64,000 nucleotides of DNA, from positions 6,798,222 to 6,862,221 of the forward strand of contig JABAKD010000007.1 in NCBI GenBank assembly GCA_012845835.1, written 5' to 3'. Origin of the DNA: Undaria pinnatifida. Its lineage: Eukaryota; Sar; Phaeophyceae; Laminariales; Alariaceae. Shown here in pieces: positions 32,601-43,469 of this stretch. How positions within the stretch are numbered: position 1 is the first letter of the stretch; the number at the start of each line of letters is the position of its first letter. A program made the translations under genes and the position numbers. The notes beneath the pieces are model-generated. The model was not told where the DNA came from. It did not search any database and saw only the letters and a list, made by a program, of their open reading frames with translations.

Positions 32601-35600
32601 TTCTCTGAAGGACCGATACATTTTCCCACAAGAAACCGCTGCCCGTAAAATTGAGCTACCATCAGTATGAGGTAGGCGACATTGTCGGCTGTGACGGGAA
32701 GCAATCGCAGGAAACCAGAGATGACTCACGACGAGGTGATTTCGTGAAGTCAAAGTTGGCAGCCAGCGTCCCCAAAAAGCGAATAGTTTGGTCCAGAATG
32801 TCCACGATTTGATACGTTAGTTAGCGGGTTGATGTATCTGTATAACTATGGCTACAGCGCGCGCGAAAAAATGATTTTCACCCAACGGGAGCTGCATGTT
32901 TCGTGGAGGCGTTTCAAGTACCTGGTATAGTGTATGCGTGTGTACCCGAAAACAGTGCGGACAGGGAAAATACGCCTTCATTCGAAGTTGTCAACTGTTG
33001 GGGAGTGAAAACAGACAAACAAAAAAGCCGAAAAAGCTCTGAATGCATTTATTGTTTTCAATCGCATGGTGATCCGAGAAACGCGGATCATGCCTGTAAG
33101 TTACTAACTCTATTTCCACGGTCCTTTATATTTTTCGGCGAAACAACTGATCGCGCGTACGTAGGGATCCTCCGCAGATATACAGAGCCTCGATGCTAAC
33201 CATTTTACAAGGTTTGTGGCTATTTTCGTCGACCTTTTTTTTGCACATCGATTGGGCACCAGGCAACAGCGTCTCTCAAAGTTCGTCACGCGTTTCCGAG
33301 AGGTTTGAAGAAACGTCTCAACTTTTTCATCTGCGGAGTAGTCTAGACCTAATGCTTTAAAAAATAGTAAAATAGGCCGCGACATAGAGGCATGGGCGTT
33401 AAGTACACCAGGGATAGTCGAGATTCGAGACGGGAGACTGTTTTGAAGCTTACGCACGACCCAGGTGGTGAGGCTGATAGCGCTATCAAGCTTGTAGCAA
33501 GTAATGGGTCCGAGTTTACGGTATCATACATCCGAAGTCGTCACTAAACCTCTTCAGGCTACCACCTAAAACAAAGCTGTACTACATTTGTCGTACTTCT
33601 TGCGTGTGTTATGTGTTTGAACAACAGGTTCCTCTAGCTACTGACTGCTCACCAAGGGGGTGTAGACTATAGGAATGTGGACTTTGCAGTCCCCTCGTAT
33701 CTACGTGGGTTTCAGTCTAGATGCGTGAGTACACTGAGCACGTGACTATAGACGGAGAAACATAACATGCGGCGTGACTCGTTGCGATACTTCGCGCCGA
33801 CCAATTCTATGTTACGGTTGTAACTCGCTCGCCACCGTAAGTATCGGGGAACGCTGCAGGGAACGCTGCAACGAACGCTACCGTAGCACGGACTGTCAGC
33901 CGGGACATGAACTTGTCGAGGATATCTTCCCGTCTATTGGGCATTGTCCCGCGATTATCAGGTGACGGCCTTGTCTACCTCAATCGTTCTCTTTATTCTC
34001 TAATTTCCTCTAATTGCTATCTTGTCGTTTGGCCTCAAGCGCCACTTTCCAAACTATCTTCTTTCTTCATAAGCGATCTTCACGGACACTCGATGTCACT
34101 TCCGCAGCTCTTATCGCAGAGGCAAGACCCCAATATGTATCAGCGTACAACCAACACCTTCTACGCAGAGTGAGGCTGAGAAACGTACGATGAACTGTAG
34201 CTGTTTACCGATATATTGGACGTTTTTCCGCTCTCGATGTGCGATGAACGCCATTCTGCTGCGAAGTATGACTAGTCTACAGCTTCTGTAAAAGTGGTAA
34301 TCGACCCTTAGGACCTACACCCTGGCCTCCTCAAACGAGATCCGAAACTAATCGACGCCCATGCCGCAACAGTTGAACACATGTCCACCGCCAGAGATTC
34401 GCACCGACTCACTGATTGTCCACAAAACGTACTTGCGCCCCGGGGACATCATGAACACGTTCTATTGACGACAATAGCAACGATTGCCTTTTCTACGCCT
34501 CCTGTCGGGGCTAGGTAACCTCCACAACGTTTCACTGTCGCTTTTTTTTTTTCCCCATCATCTGGGCCGATTCATGGGTCGAGGTTTTTACACTAGATTG
34601 ATATGCCTGATTTCGTCAGTTGCAGTAGAACCTCGCCCTCGCCGACTTGGCGTACTTGGTGCGGACAACGTACGATTCGGCAGGGGCGTACCTGATCGAT
34701 TTCACTCTTCTCGCATGGCAAACTCCATGCCCCTTAAAACCAAAGCTGACTTCGTTTGAGGAATTACGTGCGCGCCTGACAGAAAACATCCAATGGTCTA
34801 GCAATATAATCTAACGAAGCGTCTAGTGTAACATACATCGGGTCTAACGAAGCGTCTATTGGGTAGTTCATGTATGTAGGAGAGCCGCCAACCACGCAAT
34901 GATTGATAAAAATGAGCTCCGTTTAGGATAGAATAGATCGTACACCCTAGACGCACTGTGCCAACCACGCTATTGATAATAATGTCGGTGTTGCCGTCGA
35001 ACAACCTGTGTCGAGACTGTGTCTGATACTGCTTCCGCTCGTTGGGATACACGCGGGGAAGCATCACCGACATGCACGTGCAACGTCCTACACCGGCATA
35101 AATCGAATGTCAGTCTCTGCTGACTACATTCTACATTTTCGGGTCGGGAGGGTCCTATGCCCCACGAAGCATCGCGCACTCGCGTGTCGCTTTACGGCAT
35201 TTCCTGGGGAAAGTGGCACGCTTTGCACCTATCCGCTGCTGCTAGTGTAGGTAGTCAACTAAACCAGGATATCCCTGCCGAATTCGGGATGACCGGGACT
35301 GCGCGTGCTGTATCCGCATCAGACGTGCGTAGTGAACAGGCGCCAAGCCATCATCAGTTTTTGTACTATCTTTTTAATCGACCTCTTGTTTCGAGTACCT
35401 TTCGGAAACACAACGAGTTACAGTTCGATACTGATGTGACACGCGTTTTACGACCGCGGTAGCGTGCATTTGTGCTAAATCGGTTGTGCCTGAAGTATCT
35501 CCCCAACTGACGACGATCCGGTATCGTTGGAATCTGATTATTTAATGCTTTTACCGTGCTTTTATCGTCACACCCGCAGTAGGTGATGTAATCGTTCATT

Positions 35601-36188
35601 GGGCTGTCGTTGACTTCATTCAGTCAAAACCAAGGCTACGGGTCTAGAGTAGAGCTTTTCAAATGTAGAGCCCCACAGACCTTATTTAGGTGCACTATAT
35701 TTTGTAACGTACTGCGACCGTGCAGGCCAACAGTGGATTCTAGAGTGTCTAGGGCCCATGTTTAACGTCGAACAATGCATTGATGGTGCCTATGTGTTTT
35801 CGTGTTTTCCGGGTTTCTGCAACAACACCGACGGAGCGACACGCGTATCTCGTCCTGCGCGGCTCTCTTTCTAATATTTATCAGCACTGTTGGAGAGTAA
35901 AAAAACGTCGACACGATTATGCTATTGACGTTTGGCTGCAACACCGCTTGCTGAACGCGTGGATTATCATTGCTATCATTGAATGTCCTCTGTCGACGCT
36001 TTAGACAGAGAACGCGGGTACGGGGGCTTTTCGTTAGCGTAAGCGTGCGGGGCGAACTTCGGTAAATTCTATCAACGTGGGGTCTGCAATAATGTTGACC
36101 GACTACAAGAACCTGTCGTAAATCGCTGGAAGGGTCCTAGCGATGATCTTGTGAGATGCTAGATGCTACGCCCCCGGTCTTTTCATAC
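29632..36188 (-). other. Intron 3 of the beta-helix gene
   Basis: A 6.6-kb intron that is unusually free of tandem repeats. It contains a possible decayed rung exon at 31447-31492, CTAG-type motifs at 31371 and 33338, and a partial MITE-like end near 35625 (CCAAGGCTACGGG). The rest, including many short open frames, shows no recognisable gene. Confidence 0.55.
31447..31492 (-). pseudogene. Possible decayed rung exon in intron 3
   Basis: An ATTCACAG acceptor before GTAGTATC and a GGAG donor before GTGAAA flank only 46 bp. The frame reads G-S-I-L-V-A-P-M-N-N-E-A, and the last bases would spell A-A-G-G only in another frame. The length cannot restore phase. It resembles a rung exon that has lost its middle; it may be chance. 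Confidence 0.3.
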
Positions 36189-36266
36189 CTCCAGATGTTC
36201 CGGTGTTGTTGCAAAACGCATTATTTCCGTACATGTCGAACTTGGAGTCGTATACTGCCATTGCAC
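36189..36266 (-). CDS. Beta-helix (Pmp-like) gene, exon 3, one rung
   Basis: A 78-bp phase 1 exon between CGCCAGCAG and GGAG before GTATGA. It encodes AMAVYDSKFDMYGN followed by NAFCNNTGTSGG. The turn F-C-N-N-T is a close variant of F-T-N-N-S. It reads in frame from exon 2 to exon 4. The isolated position, with 1.8 kb of intron on one side and 6.6 kb on the other, shows how little of the locus is coding. Confidence 0.9.
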
Positions 36267-38065
36267 CTGCTGGCGGGAAGCAAGAAGAAAGAGTCACGAT
36301 TGAGATAATGGGAAAGCAACGAAACCGTTCTGTGTGTGGAATGAGAGCGAAAGTCAATCCTGTCCAGCAGATGTAGTGGAACTATTCAGAGACTTCTATC
36401 CTGCTCCGCAATTAGACGAAAAATCGTCATTGTACTTGCGCCACCAATAACACGAAATAATAGCACTTGCCCCACCAATGCACGCAAGCATGCCCCCATG
36501 GAACAACTTTGATCTTCGCCCGTTGAAAGTATGTCCTACAAAGTGTCCGCGGCCAGGATCACTTGTATCGTTCAGACACAACCCACGAGCCATGTGCCAG
36601 GTCGTGGAGATCGCGCAGCTCTTGCCGGATAGCACTGTCTAGACCATGTAGATATATTATTTTCATGAATGCATCTGTGCTGAATAACCTTCATTAATTT
36701 GATGGTGAAACATAGACGAGATCTGTCTGGTGTATGGCTTCATGTAACGACACCTCAAAATGACAGTAATCCCTTTGACGATATGCAGCACACCCTACGG
36801 TGATTACAACACTTGCCCCGTGTGGTATTGTTTGACGCGCTGGACAGAATAGAAGGGCCACCTCTACTATATCAAAAATATAGGCTACAGTTGATGTGTT
36901 TGTTGTTGCCGTCGGTAATGGCTATTAATTGGCGCGATTCTCGATAGATTGTCGTTGCTAATGTGCATCGATAGATTACCCGCTCCCAGCGTGTTGTGAG
37001 GGCGGGAGTGTGCTGGAGCCCCTCAGTTGAAATATGGTGTTAGCGATATCTTCAATCAAGAGACAACTTGCGTATTGTTGTACACTACGGCCGACAGCAA
37101 TGACAATCGATAGTCACCTTGAACAATGTTTCGTGGCTGTGAATGGCCGTCGGTAGACACGATAAATAATGGGTGGTGCTTCGTATTGAACAGCCGTTCT
37201 CGGCCCCAACACGCTCCCCTTATTGTCCATCTGTACTAGTTGCGGACAGCACGATATCGGACTGCTTTAAAACCATGGGCGACTAGCACCATAGGTTGGC
37301 CGATGGGTATTGTGAGTGTACCGGGGATCATGCGTATCATGCGTATGGACTAGACAATCGCACCTGCAGCAGTAGCCCGGAAAGGTTCTCGTCTATGGAC
37401 ACACCTAACCACAGTGGGCTGGTAAGGCGGCCTATTGATATGTGTACTTGGGACTCGTGTAATAGCACAAGAAGTATGGTCACATGATGCTCTTGCTGTA
37501 ACGATGGAGTGACAGCGCTGTCCCTAGATGGCTACTTTCCTGTGCAACAGAGGTCCGGGAGTTAACCTCGGCATATATATGCTGTTTGGACGAAGTATTA
37601 AACATGTTTATTGCGTGGAGCTTAGACTATTGTTCGACAGCCGCGTCAGTAAAAAATATTACGTTTCAGAAACGAAACGCTTACTCTAGAGAACACTACA
37701 AACGCAACAGGAAAACTATTATTTAATAGCTAACCTGGACGCATGTTATGTCAAAGACATCTGCACACATATAAGCATCTCGCTCAGCACATGTGCGCTG
37801 GACCTTCGCCACACGTGGGGAGTGAACACACATTGGGGGGGGTTAAATATTTCCCCGTTTCCAACTGAACTTCAGCCGTTGAGGTCTCAATCGCGACTCC
37901 CCACGCCACTGCACGACTGGTCTCACTGCGGTGTAAGACTGGTGGCACCAGAAACAGGAGCGATGTTTTCATGCAGAAGGTCGACCGGTCGTTCTTTTTA
38001 TCGCTGCTGAAAATTCATCCAAACAAAATAGAGACAGCAGAAAAATGTCCCTTGACGTGTTCTAC
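36267..38065 (-). other. Intron 2 of the beta-helix gene
   Basis: A 1.8-kb intron. CTAG-type motifs occur at 36638 (GTCTAGAC) and 37346 (GACTAGAC). An AG/GTGCGATTGTC sequence near 37370 resembles a rung entry but meets a stop at once. Nothing else is recognised. Confidence 0.6.
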
Positions 38066-38146
38066 CTGCAACTCCACCGACGTTCCCGCTGAAGCTTGTA
38101 TTTCCGTAAACACCGACGACGACGAACTGATTGGCGTAGATTCCAC
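38066..38146 (-). CDS. Beta-helix (Pmp-like) gene, exon 2, one rung
   Basis: An 81-bp phase 1 exon between TTTGCCACAG and GCAG before GTAGAA. It encodes GIYANQFVVVGVYG followed by NTSFSGNVGGVAG. The strand is strongly hydrophobic (V-V-V-G-V-Y) and the turn is F-S-G-N-V. It is the first of the single-rung exons and joins in frame to exon 1, whose last rung ends F-M-D-N-Y-G-R-Y-A. Confidence 0.9.
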
Positions 38147-38739
38147 CTGTGGCAAACAGGGAAAAGGGGATGTATTAATCGAACGCGTGTCGTGGAATGG
38201 GCGATACTTATTAGCGCACCATATTTTCTCCTTTGTCGCTACGACAAACATACATATGCAACAAACGAACAAGGCGGGTGATAGAGGTTTCTACCAAATT
38301 CACAACACCCTCGTACACTGCATGAAACAATGGACAAAACATGCACATTTTCGGGCACCGGGCACCGTCGTGGCTTTGAGATAACGGCACACGGACCGCC
38401 AAAATCCGGAAAAGACTGGCACGCCGTTGTCATTTCCTTGGAAGAGGGGTATAGTGTCATGAACGTCTTGGGAGGGCAAACATACGTCACTATACTGCGA
38501 CATACACTGGGCAATGACCTAGGAGTAGTGCCGAGGGGAAAACCCACTACTACTGCAAGTTGACATTCCATGCGGGCACATACAATGACAAATAAAATGT
38601 TCTATAATAGTAGAGCAGCTGGCGCGGATGGGGGCAAGCGGAAAGCGGGTCAAGTATGCCTCTGCTAGCTCTATTTCGATTGTACGGGGTTGCTTGCTAG
38701 CAGTATTTCTATGCTACGGGGTTGCCTACAGCCGCACAC
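38147..38739 (-). other. Intron 1 of the beta-helix gene
   Basis: The shortest intron (593 bp), starting GTGTGC and ending TTTGCCACAG. It holds a 32-bp tandem pair just inside the donor. Confidence 0.75.
38664..38727. repeat. 32-bp tandem pair in intron 1
   Basis: Two units of the form GCTAGC..TATTTC..TG.TACGGGGTTGC(C/T)T lie end to end, 12 bases inside the intron 1 donor. Confidence 0.85.
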
Positions 38740-39241
38740 CTGCATAGCGTCCGTAGTTGTCCATGAAATGACAATCAATCACGCTAACCGTGGGGATCAC
38801 ACCGGCGCTCCCTTTAGCCCTGACAGCACCGGCCCCCGTGGTGTGATTCGAACGTCCGCCTTTGATTACTAGGTTGTCTAGCGTGAGTGAAGAGGCACCA
38901 GACACGTGAAAAATGCCAGTTTCAGAGGTGCTTTTAACGCCGAGAACAGTCGCTGTAGGTGCATTGCCGTCGAGTGGTGGCTTCGAAGAAAAACCGGACC
39001 CAGACACGGTCAACGATATTCCATCAGACACCTGGATCGTCTCATTGATTGACACGCTTCCGTACCATGTGACATCAAACACGCCCCCACCAGTGCAGTT
39101 CAGCGCATCGGAAAGATACCACGCGTCGGCAGTGGAGGCGACTTCGATGGTCTGTGTGTCGGCACATTGAGCTGAGTCTACTCCTGAGGGAAACAAAGAT
39201 GCTGCCACGCTAAATGCAAAGACCAACAGGCCAGCCGCCAT
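38740..39241 (-). CDS. Secreted beta-helix (Pmp-like) protein, exon 1 with start
   Basis: First coding exon: 167 codons plus one base, ending GCAG before GTGTGC (phase 1). The start at 39241 is chosen because it begins a clear signal peptide, MAAGLLVFAFSVAASLFP, with likely cleavage after VDSA and before QCADTQ; the frame is open further upstream but would bury that signal. The mature start (CADTQTIEVAS, then DALNCTGGGVFDV) resembles the amino-terminal cap of stramenopile Pmp-like proteins. It is followed by early beta-helix coils, GIFHVSGASSLTLDNLVIKG and VSVIDCHFMDNYG. NETI and NHTT are possible N-glycosylation sites. The product should be secreted or cell-surface; whether it binds sugar, self or neighbours is unknown. 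No promoter motif is evident. Confidence 0.88.
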
Positions 39242-39560
39242 GGCGCCTTTCCCTCTCTCTTGAGCCGTCACGTGGAACACAGCCTTTCTTCGCCAGGCAG
39301 AGTCCCTCCTGCGCTGCAAAGTAGCGATAACGTAAGGCATTGCATACGCAGTCGTTTGGGCATTATCTTCTCCCCTTACTGTGACGCTGTTGCTCTCTTG
39401 CAGGTACCAAGTATACGTGCCCCTCAACCAGAAGCAGGACCCGTGGGAAGCTAGCAAGCGCCTTCGTCTAAGTGGTTCGAACGCTCGACATATGAGGTTT
39501 GATATGTGAACGCATGGAATGGGGGTCGGGCAACATTGTGAAGGCGTTTCGGGGTGCGGC
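39242..39560 (-). promoter_or_regulatory. Presumed 5' UTR / promoter region of the beta-helix gene
   Basis: Upstream of the start the frame stays open to 39457, with other ATGs that would add a non-signal leader; I treat it as untranslated. GAGAGAGGGAAAGGCGCC precedes the ATG. No TATA box or initiator can be identified with confidence. Confidence 0.3.
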
Positions 39561-39561
39561 T

Positions 39562-39843
39562 GACCAAGGCTACGATAAGGGTGCTACGCCAAATTTCGCT
39601 ACCGGGTCTGATCTATCATACTCGCACGAGTGATTCTGTACCTCACGGAAAAAATGACTTTATTTAAGCGATTTTTATAGCGCAGTGTAGCTCACTAATC
39701 TGTCGCGGATTCATGTCGCGACTTCTAACCACTAAAAAAGCCTTAGACCACAAAGGATCAGGAGGGTCAGTAGCGTGAGTGACATCGGGCCACGGCAACC
39801 AAAATCCCGAAAAATGACCGTCTACAATAGCCTGAGTCGGGTG
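39562..39843. mobile_element. MITE-like element, copy upstream of the gene
   Basis: Left end GACCAAGGCTACGATAAGGG, inner CATACTCGCACGAGTGATTC, right end GTCTACAATAGCCTGAGTC. The order and length match the family, while sequence identity to the 20.4 kb copy is moderate. It lies about 0.3 kb upstream of the start codon, close enough to sit in the promoter. Confidence 0.7.
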
Positions 39844-41061
39844 CGTATTTTAGATGAAACTCGACGAGCAAAAAGAAATGCAAAGTGGGAAACTTGAACT
39901 CTGTGCGCGACAATAACCAAGGTGCACTAACCGGCGGGGGGAGATGAAGGAGAAGCCTATGACCACGGCCTGTCCAAAGTGTCCCTCAGGGAAAAGCACT
40001 TCTTGCGGGTTGACATGAAAAGTGAACGAGACGATCTAACCAAAAAACTAGTCTATAGCTGTGGTTTAGTTTGTGGTGCATGCCGCTACCGCCCGCAACC
40101 ATATTCTGGTGACCTGTAAATTATTCCTTTTGGTATCTTGCGTAGCCGACACCGACCAAACACTCACAATATTGCCACAAACTACGCGCATACACTACCG
40201 GAAGTCTGATTTGAAAGCGCCCCAAAAAATGCGTGTAGCAGAAACATCAACCGGAACTACTGCTGCTGTAAGATCACGCTTGAGTCAAGCAGTCGCCTAG
40301 AACCCTTGTGGGGCTGTGATGGTGTGGTGGACGTAGAGATCGGGGTTTCCGCAATTCGACAGAGTAGAGTCAATCATGTGTTCTTTCCGCCCGAACAATA
40401 TGTTGTGCCTCAAAAGGAAACTGCTCATCGGTTAGTCCGTTGAATATATCGGTAACATTAAAAAATGCTGCAATTATGTCTGTCCACTGCTGTAGTCTAT
40501 AGTCTATATGATCTCACGATCCAGGGCGTTGCAGCCCGGCCTCGCCGCATCGGTAGAAAGGGTTGGCGACGCGACCGGCGGAACGCTTGGTCTCATGCCG
40601 TGCCAATTCGTGGCCGTGCGTGCTGAGCATCGCCGAGGACCCCAGGGATAGTGAGTGCTGACGATAATGTAAGGGCCGTTTGGAGTCTACAGTTAGTCCC
40701 CAATGGTTCTCAAATTACCTTCAGAATAGTTCATTACAGCACATCACAACACACCACGAAAATCGTTACCGTTCTCTCTCGATCCAGAGCGTTTCAGCCC
40801 GACGCGCGGCACGGGTAAAGAGGGCTGGGTACACAACCAGCAGAACACCAGATACTACATCGTGCTCAGCGCTGGCTATCGCGTGCTGAGCATTGTCCCA
40901 ATCGCAAACCGGTGCCGATGTCTAGAGAAAGCCAGCAATGTCGCTGACTAATATTGATGGTGTGCTGCATGGTTCAAGTTGAACATAGACAGCTCATTGG
41001 CCGAGTGAATCTGGCGAGATTTTCAACTTCCTTACGAAACACCACATACCGCTCAAGTAAA

Positions 41062-41148
41062 ACAGCAGCAGTGGCGGCAGCAGCGGCGAGAGCGGCAGCA
41101 GAAGCGGCGACATCGGCAGGTGCAGCTGCAGCAGCAGCAGCAGTGCAC
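41062..41148. repeat. GCA/GCG triplet-rich tract
   Basis: CAGCAGCAGTGGCGGCAGCAGCGGCGAGA-type triplets just left of the MITE-like element. Overlapping frames give Ala-rich runs only. Confidence 0.75.
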
Positions 41149-41162
41149 ATGCGTATGAACAG

Positions 41163-41414
41163 GGCTACGGTAGGGGGGGGTACCCTCGTTTTCATTTAGG
41201 GTTGAGCTACTCGCACGCGTCGAGCACTCTGCACCTCACTGGCGAAATATTTTAGGCGATTGCTTTTCGCGCAGCATATTTCACAACTCCAGTACGGATT
41301 CAAACCGTGAAATGAAAATCTCACGAGGGCTTGACACCGCAGGGGAACTAGGAGGTCACTCGCGCGAGTGAGCCCGACGCACCGAAACACGAAGACCAAG
41401 AAAGTAACCCCCTA
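41163..41414. mobile_element. MITE-like element, right end decayed
   Basis: The left end GGGCTACGGTAGGGGGGGTA is intact. The inner palindromes GAGCTACTCGCACGCGT and GTCACTCGCGCGAGTGAGC are clear; the right terminal repeat has been reduced to AACCCCCTA. Confidence 0.7.
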
Positions 41415-42267
41415 GCACCAAAAGCGTTTCAGCCCCGCCCCGCGGCATGGTCATAGAGTGTTTGAGGCGCAATCAGCAGACCACTAGGTTCCATGCTGCG
41501 TCGAGACATCGCCGTCGCACGCTGAGCATTGCCGACAATCTCGAGGCAGTCTCTGATAGACATCGGGCCAGCTTCGTTCGTATGTACCAAGAATACGATG
41601 GATTTACGCGGTGAATGACCTGTTAGAAATCTGGTGGTGCCTGACCGATGACGGTCTTCAGAGGCTAACACAGAGTCGTGGTGAGACGAGCTCGAGCCTG
41701 ACTGATGATGGTTTAGACGATGGTGGATCAATTTAATAATGGGCTCTCGTTGGGTCAACAACTTATTATGTCACTATGAACTGTCCTAGTTCAGGTAGAT
41801 GCAGATAGATGCGAAGAATGAACTCGATGTGCAAGCACTCGTGTCCCTTCCTTTATTTTTGGTAACAAATTATCTCATATGGTAGTATCCACTATACATC
41901 TACGACACCCAGCTCAAACTTACGCGCGTGACGCAGTAAACATTTCGATATTTTACGCACGTCATGCGTCAACACGTTATTACTTGGTGGAACGCAGTAC
42001 CATATATGTTCCTCTTCCATACTCAAAGTAAAAAAAGCTCGACAGCTTACCCAGTACTCTGCATACACTTATTTGACTATGTAATGAACATCTACCATAT
42101 TATCATTGACTGATGGATTCCTTGTGGATCGTACTCTTTTTTTAACATGACCAAACCCCATTCCAGAAAGCGCTCGCTTTCGTATGAACAGTTACTACAC
42201 AACTGTCTCGGGTATTGTTCATTATTAAGCGTAGACTATACTCGGCGTATATCATACATATAGTCTA

Positions 42268-42320
42268 CCCCTCCCCCCCCCCCCAATAATAAACTGGTGC
42301 ACTTTTTTTTTTTTTTTTTC
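42268..42320. repeat. Poly-C then poly-T run
   Basis: A C-run interrupted once (CCCCTCCCCCCCCCCCC), then about 16 T after a short spacer. It marks the left edge of a dispersed repeat. Confidence 0.8.
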
Positions 42321-42359
42321 TTCCAAAACCGTCAGATTTATCCCCTTGAAAGGATTTAT

Positions 42360-42780
42360 AGCTCACATGCACAAATTGCCCCCCCTCCCCCCCCCCCCCC
42401 CCCCCCTCCAACCCCGCTCGCTTTTGATCAAAACCAGGCCCCCACGTCCTTCAAAACTCCGCCCCCCCCCCCGTCACCGGTTATTCGACTTACAAGATTC
42501 ACTTGATAAAAGGATACATTTCCCTCCACAACTGTCAGGTTTTGTCCTCCTCAGAAACGGGTTTTATGGTTTCCGCGCACAGACTGACTAAAATCACCCT
42601 GTTGACCCTGATAGCTACATTGTAGTTGTAAGGGGAGTCGCCGACCTATATCCTTAATGAGGGCACACAACTCATAATACGCGCAATCGGAGTATCACAC
42701 ACAGCTTGCAAAGATGAGTTTCGACGAAATCTTCGATCTCACAGCTAGCTAGAGTGTATTTTCATTTTTTATAATATAGT
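42360..42780 (+). repeat. 0.4-kb dispersed repeat, copy 1
   Basis: Shares with 54420-54790 a long ordered series of blocks: CTTTTGATCAAA, CACGTCCTTCAAAA, CACCGGTTATTCGACTTACA, TTCCCTCCACAACTGTCAG, CCTCAGAAACGGGTT, CCGCGCACAGACTG, CACCCTGTTGACCCT, GGGAGTCGCCGACCTATATC, then the AGCTTGCAAAGATGA element at its right end. Both copies keep a short open frame (F-D-L-Q-x-S-L then F-R-A-Q-T) that may be a coding remnant. Confidence 0.8.
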
Positions 42781-43160
42781 CTACCTCCTACATCCTTAAT
42801 GAGGACACACAACCCGCAATACGCGCGAACGGAGTATCACACACAGCTTGCAAAGATGACTTTCGACAAAATATTCGATCTCACAGCAGCTGGAGTGTAT
42901 TTTAATTTTAATAATATAGTCTAGTTTCCGCGGACGGACTGCCTAACATCACCACTGACCTTGATAGCTACACTGCAGTTGCAAGGGGGGTCGTCGACCT
43001 GTATCCTTAATTAGGACACACAACCCGTGATACGCGCGAACGGAGTATCACACGCAGCTTGCAAATATGAGTTCTTCGACAAAATTTTCGATCTCACAGC
43101 TACTTAGATTAGTCTATTCATAGTCTAATAGCTGGAGTGTATCTTAATCTTGATAATATA
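42627..43160 (+). repeat. Three tandem AGCTTGCAAAGATGA elements
   Basis: Three units of about 150-190 bp start at GGGAGTCGCCGACC, CTACCTCC and GGGTCGTCGACC and run through CCTTAATGAGG, ACGCG(C/A)GAACGGAGTATCAC, CAGCTTGCAAAGATGA and GATCTCACAGC. The third carries a 25-30 bp CTAG-type insertion at 43101-43130 that the others lack at the same point. Confidence 0.85.
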
Positions 43161-43469
43161 CCAGCAGGCATGCGCAGTGTGTACAACAGTAGGTACGTTA
43201 GGTATGACACGTATACAGAGACAGCAGCAGCAGCGGTATTGTTGGATACGGTACGTACTTCACGCGTACAACTAACCACATACTTCAAAGTATTTACGCA
43301 AGTGTAGAGCCACTTATTTCCTACGCATCAGATTCGATGCCCTGCAGCATTCTCGGCTTGCCGGCGGCCCAGTCAGCGAGAACACCAGACCAGCAGGGAC
43401 GCAATTTTCGTACAACATACTAGGTGTGCACTCAGGTACTCATGTACCAAGCAATTATCACTCATGGCC

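Larger units (their letters stand above)
40508..41550. repeat. Three copies of a 0.14-kb repeat
   Basis: Copies at about 40508-40650, 40770-40920 and 41424-41550 share CGATCCAGGGCGTTGCAGCC / CGATCCAGAGCGTTTCAGCC / AAAGCGTTTCAGCCC starts, a CGCGGCA block and a CGTGCTGAGCATTG end. A MITE-like element lies immediately before the third copy and has removed or replaced its start. Confidence 0.7.

Noticed and set aside
37366..37400. Rung-like entry (AG before GTGCGATTGTC) in intron 2
   Set aside because: The frame stops at TAG after three codons and no rung turn or donor follows.
39242..39457. Upstream in-frame start for exon 1
   Set aside because: It would place 72 residues before the signal peptide; the internal ATG is the more sensible start.
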